DNA of 48,744 nucleotides. Origin: Alphaproteobacteria bacterium. Its GTDB lineage: Bacteria; Pseudomonadota; Gammaproteobacteria; JAGOUN01. Position numbers and translations under genes: made by a program. Numbering within the stretch: the stretch's first letter is position 1; each line of letters opens with the position of its first letter. The notes beneath the pieces are model-generated. The model was not told where the DNA came from. It did not search any database and saw nothing but the letters and a program-made list of their open reading frames with translations. Positions 8,479-15,918 of the stretch are shown one piece after another. The stretch lies in NCBI GenBank assembly GCA_021151585.1, contig JAGKWX010000012.1:1-48744 (forward strand), written 5' to 3'.

Positions 8479-8947
8479 TATGTTCCTTCAATGAAGCCAA
8501 AATAGGGGTTGCTTGTTTAACTGTGTAGGATTTTTCCCAGTCGGTTGACTCGGCGGCCAAGGGAGAGTTGTTTAAAGCATAAATAACTAAAAGAACAATT
8601 AGCGAACTAGAACACGCTCCTAAAAGAAAACCGCCAACCTTATTAACAACCGTAAACGGATTAATTTTAAAAATGCTGTTTAATAAAAAACGTGCAATAA
8701 AGTTAATAATGCATGCCCCCACTAGTATGATCGCTACAGCGAACCAATGCGCAACATTTGCTGACATATAGGCAGATAAAAATCCGTGTTCAAATGTTGG
8801 GGCGTAAAAGCAATAAAATATAAAGCCTGCAGACCAAATAGCTATAGAAAAAAGCTGAACCCAAAAACCACGCACCAAACCAACAAATGCAAAAAACAAA
8901 ACAAATGCACAAAATATATAATCATAGATAGTAAACAGGGTCGACAT
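8393..8947 (-). CDS. cvpA: CvpA family membrane protein
   Basis: Inner-membrane protein with four hydrophobic segments, starting with TIYDYIFCAFVLFFAFVGLV followed by RGFWVQLFSIAIWSAGF, the conserved CvpA opening (D...... G..RGF..E). Family members are tied to colicin V production and to cell-envelope homeostasis and bile resistance; the molecular role is not settled. Length 184 aa is about 20 residues over the norm because of an Ala-rich, probably disordered tail (SFAAAATAANNAVSQV), which is the part that overlaps miaE. AAGGATAA precedes the ATG. In enterics cvpA sits between dedD and purF; here purF is absent and miaE takes its place. Confidence 0.87.
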   Translation of the reverse strand: MSTLFTIYDYIFCAFVLFFAFVGLVRGFWVQLFSIAIWSAGFIFYCFYAPTFEHGFLSAYMSANVAHWFAVAIILVGACIINFIARFLLNSIFKINPFTVVNKVGGFLLGACSSSLIVLLVIYALNNSPLAAESTDWEKSYTVKQATPILASLKEHNDNKTSFAAAATAANNAVSQVINTTGVA

Positions 8948-8967
8948 AACTTATCCTTAAATTTTAA

Positions 8968-9474
8968 TCATATGGCCGAGAATTCATTTTCATCCTCGCT
9001 TCCAATGGTATATTGCTTCAAAATGCCTGTCATTTTCAACTTTTCTTGTGCTGTCATTAAAGCATCTAACGCAAGCTGTTGCTGCGTGAATGGCCCAAGC
9101 GCAACACGATACGCAGATTTACCCTGTAAAGTACATGTCGCTATAAAGGCTTCAAAACCTAATGCTTTCAACTGCTGCAAGAGTTTTTGCGCTGAGACTT
9201 GATTGCTTAAAATCGCCATCTGCACTATCCAAGCTGATACAGCTGGGACAGTTTCAGGGATAACATCAAGGTTGCTTTCTATTAATGATCGAGTGGTTTC
9301 AACTTTAGGTGCATTGTCAGCATTCAGCTTACTTTGATTTAAAGGCGCAACGGGTGCCGACCGATAAGTTTGCAGATGATGGCGGCTACTTTGATAATAA
9401 TTCAAACAAAATTGTCCTGTCATAATAGCTAGCGCTATCAAAACAATCAGCCCAATAATTCGATGCTTACTCAT
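8968..9474 (-). CDS. dedD: SPOR-domain protein (DedD-like)
   Basis: Bitopic inner-membrane protein with a periplasmic SPOR domain that binds denuded septal peptidoglycan and helps cell division. A single N-terminal transmembrane helix (IIGLIVLIALAIMTGQFCL) is followed by a roughly 60-residue linker and a C-terminal SPOR domain (about 85-160), seen as QMAILSNQVSAQKLLQQLKALGFEA-like and YRVALGPFTQQQLALDALM motifs. Its start overlaps accD by 8 bp, so it is translationally coupled. The position between accD and cvpA matches dedD of gammaproteobacteria, with folC missing. At 168 aa it is shorter than E. coli DedD (220 aa) owing to a short linker. Confidence 0.85.
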   Translation of the reverse strand: MSKHRIIGLIVLIALAIMTGQFCLNYYQSSRHHLQTYRSAPVAPLNQSKLNADNAPKVETTRSLIESNLDVIPETVPAVSAWIVQMAILSNQVSAQKLLQQLKALGFEAFIATCTLQGKSAYRVALGPFTQQQLALDALMTAQEKLKMTGILKQYTIGSEDENEFSAI

Positions 9475-10339
9475 AGGACAATTTCATTAACTTAGCAATC
9501 AAGCGAGCAACTGCATCACGCATATCATGTCGAGAAACGATCATATCTATGGCACCATTTTCCAATAAAAACTCACTGCTCTGGAAACCTTCGGGTAATT
9601 TTTCACGAACAGTTTGTTCGATGACTCTCGGTCCAGCAAAGCCAATTAAAGCTTTAGGTTCGGCAATAATAACATCGCCCAGCATGGCTAGGCTTGCGGA
9701 TACGCCGCCCATAGTTGGGTTAGTTAAGATGGAAATAAATGGTAACCCTGCCTCATGCAAGCGTGTCAAAGCCGCGCTAGTTTTCGCCATTTGCATAAGC
9801 GACATTAAGCCTTCTTGCATGCGTGCACCGCCACTCGCAGAAAAACATACAAAGGCTGCATGGCTTTTTAGGCATTCGTTGACGCCTTGTACAAATTTTT
9901 CACCTAACGCAGAACCCATTGAGCCGCCAATAAAATCAAAGTCAAAAGCACAAGCAACAACCGGCAAACTGTGTAAGCGCCCTTTCATGACTACGGCAGC
10001 TTCTTGTTCGCCTGATTTCTTTTGAGCAGCTAGGATGCGTTCTTTATATTTTTTTGAATCTTTAAATTTAAGCCAATCAGTTGCTGTAACGTCTTCGGCA
10101 ATTTCAATAGTACTATCGGTATCCAAGAAAGTTAACAACCGCTTGCGAGCAGGTAATGCCATATGATGGTGACACTTAGGACAGACCTGTAAGGACTGTT
10201 CTAGTTCTTTTGCATATAACATCGCTGTGCAACTAGTACAACGTGACCAAACACCCTCTGGCACGCCGCGTTTGTCGCTTATTATAGCTGCAGATTCTGT
10301 TCTAATTTTTGATGGCAATAAACGTTTCAACCAACTCAT
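9467..10339 (-). CDS. accD: Acetyl-CoA carboxylase carboxyltransferase subunit beta
   Basis: Beta subunit of the carboxyltransferase component of acetyl-CoA carboxylase. With AccA it moves the carboxyl group from biotin to acetyl-CoA, making malonyl-CoA for fatty acid synthesis. The N-terminal zinc ribbon is intact: Cys34, Cys37, Cys53 and Cys56 (CTSC and CPKC). The crotonase-like core shows FDFDFIGGSMGSALGEKF, SASGGARMQEG and NPTMGGVSAS, the oxyanion-hole glycines. The 290-aa length is typical. The gene follows truA with a 37-bp gap that holds a hairpin and overlaps dedD. Confidence 0.97.
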   Translation of the reverse strand: MSWLKRLLPSKIRTESAAIISDKRGVPEGVWSRCTSCTAMLYAKELEQSLQVCPKCHHHMALPARKRLLTFLDTDSTIEIAEDVTATDWLKFKDSKKYKERILAAQKKSGEQEAAVVMKGRLHSLPVVACAFDFDFIGGSMGSALGEKFVQGVNECLKSHAAFVCFSASGGARMQEGLMSLMQMAKTSAALTRLHEAGLPFISILTNPTMGGVSASLAMLGDVIIAEPKALIGFAGPRVIEQTVREKLPEGFQSSEFLLENGAIDMIVSRHDMRDAVARLIAKLMKLSYE

Positions 10340-10354
10340 TAACTAACCCCTTTT

Positions 10355-10374
10355 ATATACTGCGCGGAGTATAT
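10355..10374 (-). promoter_or_regulatory. Hairpin in the truA-accD gap
   Basis: ATATACT (10355-10361) and AGTATAT (10368-10374) form a seven-pair stem with a GCGCGG loop, between the stop of truA and the start of accD within 20 bp of its ribosome site. It could be an mRNA processing or translation-tuning element; a terminator is unlikely because it lacks a U-tract and GC stem. Confidence 0.35.
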
Positions 10375-10376
10375 CA

Positions 10377-11153
10377 TTAAATTGGAAATGGGAAAGGCAT
10401 AGAAGGAAAAATATAAGGTTCTGGGTAAATCACATCGCTCAAATACAAGCCATCTGCTGGTGCCATAGGCCCTGCACAACGACGATCCTTTGAAATTAGG
10501 ACATCTTTTAACCAAACAACGGTTTGTTTGGCATGCCCAATCATTAACAGGCTGCCGACTATATTTCTGACCATATGATGCAAAAAAGCATTCGCCTTAA
10601 AGGTAATGACAAGATAGTCGCCACTTTGCGTTAACTTGATATTGTGAATCGTACGGACCGGAGTCTTTGATTGGCACTGGCTGCCTCTAAAGGCACTAAA
10701 ATCGTGTTCGCCCAATAGTAGCAGAGATGCTTTTGTCATGTTGTCAACATCTAAAGGTAGGCGGGTATGCGTTGCTCTATCTTTAAGAAATACTGAGTCT
10801 ATCTCTTGATGATAAATCACGTAATGATAGACACGCGCTATAGCGGAAAATCGTGCATGAAAATTGTCATCCACTATTGAGGCATGCAACACTCGGATAT
10901 CTCGCGGCAAATGAGCATTCGTGCCTTTAATCCATTGAAATAATTCACGATGTTTTGATGTTTCAAAGTGTATTATTTGTTTTGTAGCATGTACTCCGGC
11001 ATCAGTCCTGCCAGCGCAGTGCACACTGATTTCATGGTTTGCCATTTTACTGAGTGCAGACTCAACAGTTTGTTGTACGCTAGGATGATGCTCTTGGCGT
11101 TGCCAGCCATGATAAGCGGTGCCCTGGTAAGCAAGACATAAGGCTATCTTCAT
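10377..11153 (-). CDS. truA: tRNA pseudouridine(38-40) synthase TruA
   Basis: Converts uridines 38, 39 and 40 of the tRNA anticodon arm to pseudouridine. The catalytic aspartate is Asp51 in CAGRTDAGVHATKQI, the signature of the family. Other markers are YQGTAYHGWQRQ at the N-terminus, FHARFSAIARVYHYVI (the RxY motif) and FKANAFLHHMVRNIVGSL near the C-terminus. Length 258 aa is standard. Its ATG overlaps the stop of the FimV-like gene (ATGA), so the two are coupled, as fimV and truA are neighbours in Pseudomonas and relatives. Confidence 0.97.
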   Translation of the reverse strand: MKIALCLAYQGTAYHGWQRQEHHPSVQQTVESALSKMANHEISVHCAGRTDAGVHATKQIIHFETSKHRELFQWIKGTNAHLPRDIRVLHASIVDDNFHARFSAIARVYHYVIYHQEIDSVFLKDRATHTRLPLDVDNMTKASLLLLGEHDFSAFRGSQCQSKTPVRTIHNIKLTQSGDYLVITFKANAFLHHMVRNIVGSLLMIGHAKQTVVWLKDVLISKDRRCAGPMAPADGLYLSDVIYPEPYIFPSMPFPFPI

Positions 11154-11518
11154 GACGCACGCTCTTTTTTTAGTAACACTGAGAACATCTGACGTGCCGC
11201 AAGGATTTGTTCGGGGGCGCCATGCGTAATAACCGATTTGAGTAACTGCTTGGCTTGCTCATATTGTTGTAGCTCTAAGTAGGCTTGCGCTAAATCAAGC
11301 TCGGTATCATAGGTATTGTCGCCAGAAAATGCCTCAACCGAAACTGAAGGCTGTGAACATGATGCAGTCTTTGTATTCTCAAGACGGCGTTGACTAAGTC
11401 GTAGCTTTTTTAGAAAAAAATAAATCATACTGGCTAATATGAATAATATTAGTAATATGAAAATCAATGTAACTAGCATGGCTATCATTTTATTTATGTA
11501 TGGTCGTAATATTAACAT
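11150..11518 (-). CDS. Miniature FimV-like membrane protein
   Basis: A 122-aa protein with one N-terminal transmembrane helix (MLVTLIFILLILFILASMIYFFL), a basic stop-transfer segment and a short acidic linker. It ends in the TPR-like motif found at the extreme C-terminus of FimV (TELDLAQAYLELQQYEQAKQLLKSVI, about residues 75-100). FimV proteins are usually 600-900 aa with a LysM domain and organise the cell pole and type IV pili. Only the tail module remains here, immediately upstream of truA as fimV is elsewhere. This looks like a reduced form, not an open pseudogene fragment, since the frame is clean and coupled. The exact start is uncertain: ATGs at 11518, 11488 and 11479 all lack a strong ribosome site. 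Confidence 0.65.
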   Translation of the reverse strand: MLILRPYINKMIAMLVTLIFILLILFILASMIYFFLKKLRLSQRRLENTKTASCSQPSVSVEAFSGDNTYDTELDLAQAYLELQQYEQAKQLLKSVITHGAPEQILAARQMFSVLLKKERAS

Positions 11519-11543
11519 AAAAAAAACATAAAAGCAGAGTCAC

Positions 11544-11921
11544 TTATGCACATTTATCCTCAAAGCCGCTTACCATCAGGCTTTGCGGTAATATATTTTG
11601 AAAAACACTATCAAAAAATATATAACCCATTGTTTTTAAAGGAAAATTGAATTCTTGAAGCAAAACTGAGCATTTTGCCTTACCTCACTAGTTTAGCGGC
11701 TTTCCGCCAATAACTCAGGTTATATTCACAAACTTATCCACAGAATATGTGAGTAACTTTTTCAGAAGAATTTTTTGTTCAATATGTTGCGCGATAAGCG
11801 AATATTGACTAAATGATACTCATGGGAAGCAAGCCTAGGCAGTAAGCGGCTTCTTTAATGATATCTAATGCATTTTCACAGACTTATCCACAGATTCAGT
11901 GAATAAAATTTCTTATCCACT
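11544..11921. other. Cluster of DnaA boxes in a 660-bp gene-free region (candidate oriC)
   Basis: The stretch 11519-12177 carries no credible gene. It holds two perfect TTATCCACA boxes (11734-11742 and 11884-11892), TTATGCACA (11544-11552, fits TTATNCACA), TTATCCACT (11913-11921) and single-mismatch sites at 11554-11562 and 11722-11730, all in the same orientation within AT-rich sequence. This is the content of a bacterial replication origin or of a DnaA-titration locus such as datA. The neighbours (truA/fimV on one side, asd on the other) are not classical oriC markers such as dnaA, rpmH, gidA or mioC. Confidence 0.5.
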
Positions 11922-12133
11922 TAGGTCATGCTAGATTATGCTGTTAAACTTAGATTCAGCAGCTAAAATGAATATAAGCAGTTTTCTTATCTTTTCTCTG
12001 TCTTAAATTTAATCAATTGCTCTACCCCCTCCCTTCTCCTTGTTTTGCGCTGGCACCATTATCCATGTTTTTTTGTATTAATTAAACACAAAACCTGTCA
12101 ATCCCTCTTGGCGCTTACAGAAAAAATCAATAA

Positions 12134-12158
12134 AAAAGGCGACACAGGGTCGCCTTTT
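12134..12158 (-). terminator. Rho-independent terminator of the 168-aa hypothetical gene
   Basis: AAAAGGCGAC (12134-12143) and GTCGCCTTTT (12149-12158) make a perfect ten-pair stem with a five-base loop. Read on the minus strand the stem runs into TTTTTTATTG. It begins 19 bp after the stop codon at 12178. Confidence 0.9.
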
Positions 12159-12177
12159 ACTTCAATTTTAAGTTTGA

Positions 12178-12684
12178 TTATGGTTTAAAGCCCATATTCG
12201 AACCAAAGCCAGCGGGTTTTGGATTGAAAACAGAAGATTTTTCATTAGCCAATTCAGCTTGAACCGTAGGAACTTCGGAAAGTTTGATTGCTTTTGCACG
12301 ATTTTCATCAGATAAACTGTTCACTTTGCCGGTTTGCACCAAGCCAAGTAAAAAGTCTTTTGCAACACGCGCATTAACTTCATTACCATCTCTAAGTAGT
12401 TGATTAAGTCGAATTTCAAATAGCGGACGAGTGCCATTTTGTTCGTGATAGTAGGTTAACTGTACAAGCGACTTAGCTAAAACTGTTTCATCGACTTTTT
12501 GGCCGATTGCAACAAAAGTATCAACAGCACTTGATCGCACAGTACTATAACCACCAAGGGCAGTGAAAATGTCCTTGGTACCTGTAGCAGGTAACGAAAA
12601 ATCATGATTAACTGTTTCTTTAGTTGGCTGTTGGTACGCTGCTTTAACAGCTTCAACTGGCTTTCCAAAAAACGTAATTGCCAT
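12178..12684 (-). CDS. Hypothetical protein, 168 aa
   Basis: No family recognised. The protein is soluble, without signal peptide or membrane segment. It is largely helical in the middle (VAIGQKVDETVLAKSLVQLTYY, NQLLRDGNEVNARVAKDFLLGLV) with low-complexity ends; the C-terminus is Gly/Pro/Phe-rich (NPKPAGFGSNMGFKP). A GAGG ribosome site precedes the ATG and a textbook terminator follows, so it is a well-formed monocistronic gene and probably well expressed. It lies between the DnaA-box region and asd. A secreted protein is possible but not shown. Confidence 0.75.
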   Translation of the reverse strand: MAITFFGKPVEAVKAAYQQPTKETVNHDFSLPATGTKDIFTALGGYSTVRSSAVDTFVAIGQKVDETVLAKSLVQLTYYHEQNGTRPLFEIRLNQLLRDGNEVNARVAKDFLLGLVQTGKVNSLSDENRAKAIKLSEVPTVQAELANEKSSVFNPKPAGFGSNMGFKP

Positions 12685-12759
12685 AAAACACCTCGCTCAA
12701 AGCGTAGCATCCTATTATTATTTCTCCGACCACATCCTAGATCGAAGGCCTCAAACGCA

Positions 12760-12788
12760 TAATCTCACTATAAATTTAGATGAGATTA
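12760..12788. promoter_or_regulatory. Inverted repeat between asd and the hypothetical gene
   Basis: TAATCTCA (12760-12767) and TGAGATTA (12781-12788) are perfect inverted repeats separated by 13 AT-rich bases. Centre-to-centre spacing is 21 bp (two helical turns), which suits a dimeric operator for the 12178-12684 gene about 75 bp further on. A second pair, TGGTTTTG (12795-12802) with CAAAACCA (12829-12836), lies just past the asd stop and may help end asd transcription. Function is inferred from placement. Confidence 0.35.
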
Positions 12789-12837
12789 AAGCTTTGGTTT
12801 TGATTATAGACAACATATGATAAAAATGCAAAACCAG

Positions 12838-13908
12838 CTATAAAAAAAGTTCGGCTATTTGAACCGCATTCAATGCCGCTCCTTTGCGTAAATTATCAGC
12901 CACAACCCACAGAGATAAGCCATGTTTGCCGAAGGCTAAATCTTCACGGATTCGACTAACAACAACTTCGTCTTTGCCCGATATTTCTTTAGGAGTGATC
13001 CAGCGATCTTCTAATACTATAACTCCAGGCTTGTTTTTAAGGCATGCGATCGCTTGTGAAGCCGTTAATGGCTGATGTGTTTCGATCACAATCGCTTCGC
13101 TGTGGCCATTAATAACTGGTACTCGTACTGCGGTCGCTGACAGTAATAATTCGGGAGCATGTAGAATTTTACGACTTTCCCAGAGCATCTTCATTTCTTC
13201 ACGACTGTAACCATTATCTTGTAAAACATCAATTTGGGGGATGATATTCGCGTGTAGACTCGCCGCCGCATCCTCGCCTAGCGTCAGTTCATCAACCAGA
13301 TCTTGGCCTGCGCCTGACGCCGCTTGATAAGTAGATACAATAATACGTTTAATACCAACAGCCCTATGAATAGGAGCCAGTGCGAGCATCATTTGAATGG
13401 TCGAGCAGTTTGGATTGGCAATAATCATGGGGGGTGGATGCTGCTCTCCCCTGCAAGAGGTGAATGAGGAATCTAACGATAAAACATTAGCATTAACTTC
13501 TGGAACGATTAAAGGCACATTATCGTCGTAACGAAATGCGGATGAATTATCAATAACAAGGCACCCACTATCGCGAGCGATAGGTGCATAATGCAAGCTC
13601 ACCTCATTACCAGCGCTAAAAAAAGCGATATCAATTTGTTGAGCATGCCAATCAAAATGACTTAGAGGAGTAACCAAATAATCGTGATTAGCAAAAGAGA
13701 GTATTTGGCCGCTTGAGCGATCTCCGGCCAATAAAAACAATTGGCTGATTGGAAAATGACGCTGCTCTAAAACATTTAATAATGCTTTACCAACCAGGCC
13801 AGTAGCACCAACAATAGCAACACTATAAGCTTGCTTTTTTGTGGTGCCCGTTGAGTTGGCTTCTGTTGCTAAGACGGAGTTGAGATGATTTTTAACTATT
13901 TTTTTCAT
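12838..13908 (-). CDS. asd: Aspartate-semialdehyde dehydrogenase
   Basis: NADPH-dependent enzyme converting aspartyl-4-phosphate to aspartate semialdehyde, the branch point to lysine/diaminopimelate, threonine and methionine. The Rossmann motif is VAIVGATGLVGKALL, the catalytic cysteine is Cys168 in IIANPNCSTIQMMLAL, and substrate contacts appear in STYQAASGAGQ and RVPVINGHSEAI. At 356 aa it is longer than usual: about 30 extra residues precede the Rossmann fold and a Ser/Pro-rich loop (SLDSSFTSCRGEQHPPP) precedes the active site. The ATG at 13908 lies one base after the stop of the SIMPL-like gene; a GTG at 13929 would overlap that gene. Cotranscription with that periplasmic protein is likely. 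Confidence 0.95.
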   Translation of the reverse strand: MKKIVKNHLNSVLATEANSTGTTKKQAYSVAIVGATGLVGKALLNVLEQRHFPISQLFLLAGDRSSGQILSFANHDYLVTPLSHFDWHAQQIDIAFFSAGNEVSLHYAPIARDSGCLVIDNSSAFRYDDNVPLIVPEVNANVLSLDSSFTSCRGEQHPPPMIIANPNCSTIQMMLALAPIHRAVGIKRIIVSTYQAASGAGQDLVDELTLGEDAAASLHANIIPQIDVLQDNGYSREEMKMLWESRKILHAPELLLSATAVRVPVINGHSEAIVIETHQPLTASQAIACLKNKPGVIVLEDRWITPKEISGKDEVVVSRIREDLAFGKHGLSLWVVADNLRKGAALNAVQIAELFL

Positions 13909-13909
13909 A

Positions 13910-14620
13910 TTATTTTTTAACTCTATCACATAGAAAATTAGGGGTGCTGAATATGATATTAGCGGTTACTATTATTTGTTGACTAAATGGCATTGCATCA
14001 TTTGTTGTCGTTTGCCTAGTTCCGCTGGTGGCCGTATACATCATCATTGCTTTTGGAGTGGCAACATAAGGTGAATCAAAACTTAAGGAGTATAATTGAT
14101 AGGCGCTACCGGAAAACGCTGTATTAATTAATTTTTCTTGTTCCAAAATGTCTTGATAAATCAAGCCACGCAATCGTGTATTTTCAGCCGCAATTTCAGA
14201 TAATGTTGGTTGGTAATCAATATTGTCAATCTTATATTGCTCGCCTGCTTTATTTAAAGATTCAATCTGGCTTTGTAATTGTGCCAATTGATCGTTGTCT
14301 AGGCGTGCCGTCATTTGTGCAGACACAGCAAATAATCCTGCGCTATTTTTTTGTGTCGATAAATCCACTAAACGCCAGACAGCTGAGGGCTTGACTAATT
14401 TCTTGAGTTTGTCTGTAATGTTATCCATTAGTGATGAGATGTCATTTTTACTGGTGGCGACTTGAATGCCAACGGTAACTTGAGCAGCCTTGCTAGTGAC
14501 CCACCCTTCTTCTTGCAGTTGTAAAGAAATTTGTGCTTGACAGTTTTTTTCGTCAGCATAGGTTGTTACATATAAACACGCGCACATAACACTAAGTAAG
14601 AAGATTTTTAATCGATTCAT
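13910..14620 (-). CDS. Periplasmic SIMPL (DUF541)-like protein
   Basis: A 236-aa exported protein with a Sec signal peptide (LKIFLLSVMCACLYVTTYA, cleaved before DEK). The mature part fits the SIMPL/DUF541 pattern: an early strand region, a helical section where arguments on pairs of residues repeat (AQLQSQIESLNKAGEQYKI, then DNIDYQPTLSEIAAENTRLRG), and a C-terminal beta region with a conserved 'ar....A..KA' segment replaced by QEKLINTAFSGS. The resemblance is moderate. AGGGGATAAC precedes the ATG. It is divergent from pfkA (74-bp shared promoter region) and is followed by asd one base later. The role is unknown; SIMPL proteins are envelope proteins often linked to stress. Confidence 0.5.
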   Translation of the reverse strand: MNRLKIFLLSVMCACLYVTTYADEKNCQAQISLQLQEEGWVTSKAAQVTVGIQVATSKNDISSLMDNITDKLKKLVKPSAVWRLVDLSTQKNSAGLFAVSAQMTARLDNDQLAQLQSQIESLNKAGEQYKIDNIDYQPTLSEIAAENTRLRGLIYQDILEQEKLINTAFSGSAYQLYSLSFDSPYVATPKAMMMYTATSGTRQTTTNDAMPFSQQIIVTANIIFSTPNFLCDRVKK

Positions 14621-14694
14621 AGTTATCCCCTATTCAATAAAAATTATATCTATATTACACTGAACACAATCATAATTACTACGTAGTTCTTATC

Positions 14695-15663
14695 ATGAAA
14701 AAAATTGTCGTTCTTACCTCCGGTGGCGATTCTCCAGGCATGAATGCGGCCGTACGTGCTGCTGTGCGTACTGCACTGAATAATGGGCTGGAAGTATTCG
14801 CAAGTTATTCAGGCTACCAGGGATTAGTTGAAGAAAAGTTGGTGCCCCTCAATTCTTTTGCCATGGCTAATTGCATTCAATTAGGTGGTACTATCTTGAA
14901 AACAGATCGATGCAGCGCTTTTTTCGACCCAGAAGTACGTAAACGATGTTGTGCTTTTTTAAAAAAAGAGCTGATTGATGGCCTTATAGTTATTGGTGGC
15001 GATGGAAGTTTTCGAGGTGCCGCATTATTGCATGCTCAGGGCGGTCCTGCGGTTGTTGGCATTCCAGCAACAATAGATAATGATATTGAAGGCACAGAAT
15101 ATACGATTGGTTTTGATACTGCGCGAAATACTGCGCTTGAAGCTATTGATAAAATCCGTGATACAGCGTCGAGTCATAATCGTCATTTTATGATTGAGGT
15201 CATGGGGCGTCGCGCTGGCTTTTTAGCTCTTGATGTTGGCATTGCTGGTGGAGCAGAATATATTTTAATTCCAGAATTTAGTGTTACAGCCGATGAATTG
15301 GCCGCAAGCATGCTTGAGCCGTCACGTAAAAAAACGAGTTCTATTATTGTTGTTGCTGAAGGCGAGCATCCGGGGCACACGCTTGATTTAGCGAAACGTT
15401 TGTTTGAAAAAACAGGTATGGTGTATCGAGTGTGTATATTAGGTCATACGCAACGCGGTGGCTCACCTTCTGCTTTAGATCGCAAAGTCGCTTCTTTAAT
15501 GGGAAACAAAGCGGCGATGATGTTGATCAGCGGTCAGCATAATAAAATGATTGCTGTAGTGAATGATCGTCTGGTCGCAACCGATTTTCCGGATCCTGAC
15601 AAAGTAGCGAGAAAGGTGAGCGACAGAATGTTACTAGAAATCAATGATGTGATTTGTAAATAA
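14695..15663 (+). CDS. pfkA: ATP-dependent 6-phosphofructokinase
   Basis: Phosphorylates fructose 6-phosphate to fructose 1,6-bisphosphate in glycolysis. The ATP-site motif is GGDGS (101-105), and Gly104 marks ATP rather than pyrophosphate as donor. The catalytic base is Asp128 in PATIDNDI; further contacts are in EVMGRRAGFLAL and LGHTQRGGSPSALDR. Length 322 aa matches the bacterial PfkA group. No convincing Shine-Dalgarno precedes the ATG, which stands 74 bp from the divergent SIMPL-like gene. It stands alone on the plus strand; an inverted repeat 13 bp after the stop may mark its end. Confidence 0.96.
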   Translation: MKKIVVLTSGGDSPGMNAAVRAAVRTALNNGLEVFASYSGYQGLVEEKLVPLNSFAMANCIQLGGTILKTDRCSAFFDPEVRKRCCAFLKKELIDGLIVIGGDGSFRGAALLHAQGGPAVVGIPATIDNDIEGTEYTIGFDTARNTALEAIDKIRDTASSHNRHFMIEVMGRRAGFLALDVGIAGGAEYILIPEFSVTADELAASMLEPSRKKTSSIIVVAEGEHPGHTLDLAKRLFEKTGMVYRVCILGHTQRGGSPSALDRKVASLMGNKAAMMLISGQHNKMIAVVNDRLVATDFPDPDKVARKVSDRMLLEINDVICK

Positions 15664-15675
15664 TGCTAATGCCTG

Positions 15676-15751
15676 TTGACATTTTCTGATCGCACTCTAT
15701 GTGGTTTTGGTCTATTCGCGGTCTAGGATGTAGGCATGATGAAAATGTCAA
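15676..15751. repeat. Perfect 11-bp inverted repeat downstream of pfkA
   Basis: TTGACATTTTC (15676-15686) recurs as GAAAATGTCAA (15741-15751), with 54 bp between. The arms are perfect. The loop is too long for a simple terminator; it could be a small mobile-element relic, a pair of operator half-sites or an mRNA 3'-end structure. The rest of the 255-bp gap (15664-15918) shows no gene. Confidence 0.45.
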
Positions 15752-15918
15752 TATTTTAACCTGCTTGCGCTATCATGCGGTTTATAGTCAGTAAATTGTT
15801 TTATTTGCGCACAACAAAGTCAAGCAAGCCTGCGCACAAGCTCGGGTCATCAAGTTAACGCAACAGATGTTTTTATCACATGCTGGCATCAAACTCGCTA
15901 TCGTTCTCTAATCAACAA

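Noticed and set aside
8786..9202. 138-aa plus-strand frame
   Set aside because: Antisense to cvpA and dedD; a Cys/Asn/Lys-rich shadow translation.
9549..10025. 158-aa plus-strand open frame
   Set aside because: Lies fully antisense to accD, whose protein matches its family throughout; composition is that of a shadow frame.
11519..12177. CRISPR array or tRNA/rRNA gene
   Set aside because: No regularly spaced repeats of CRISPR length and no cloverleaf or T-loop motif were seen here; the repeated units are DnaA boxes. None was noticed in the other gaps either.
12760..12836. Two inverted-repeat pairs as a strong asd terminator
   Set aside because: The loops are 13 and 26 bases and no U-tract follows on the minus strand, so only a weak regulatory note was kept.
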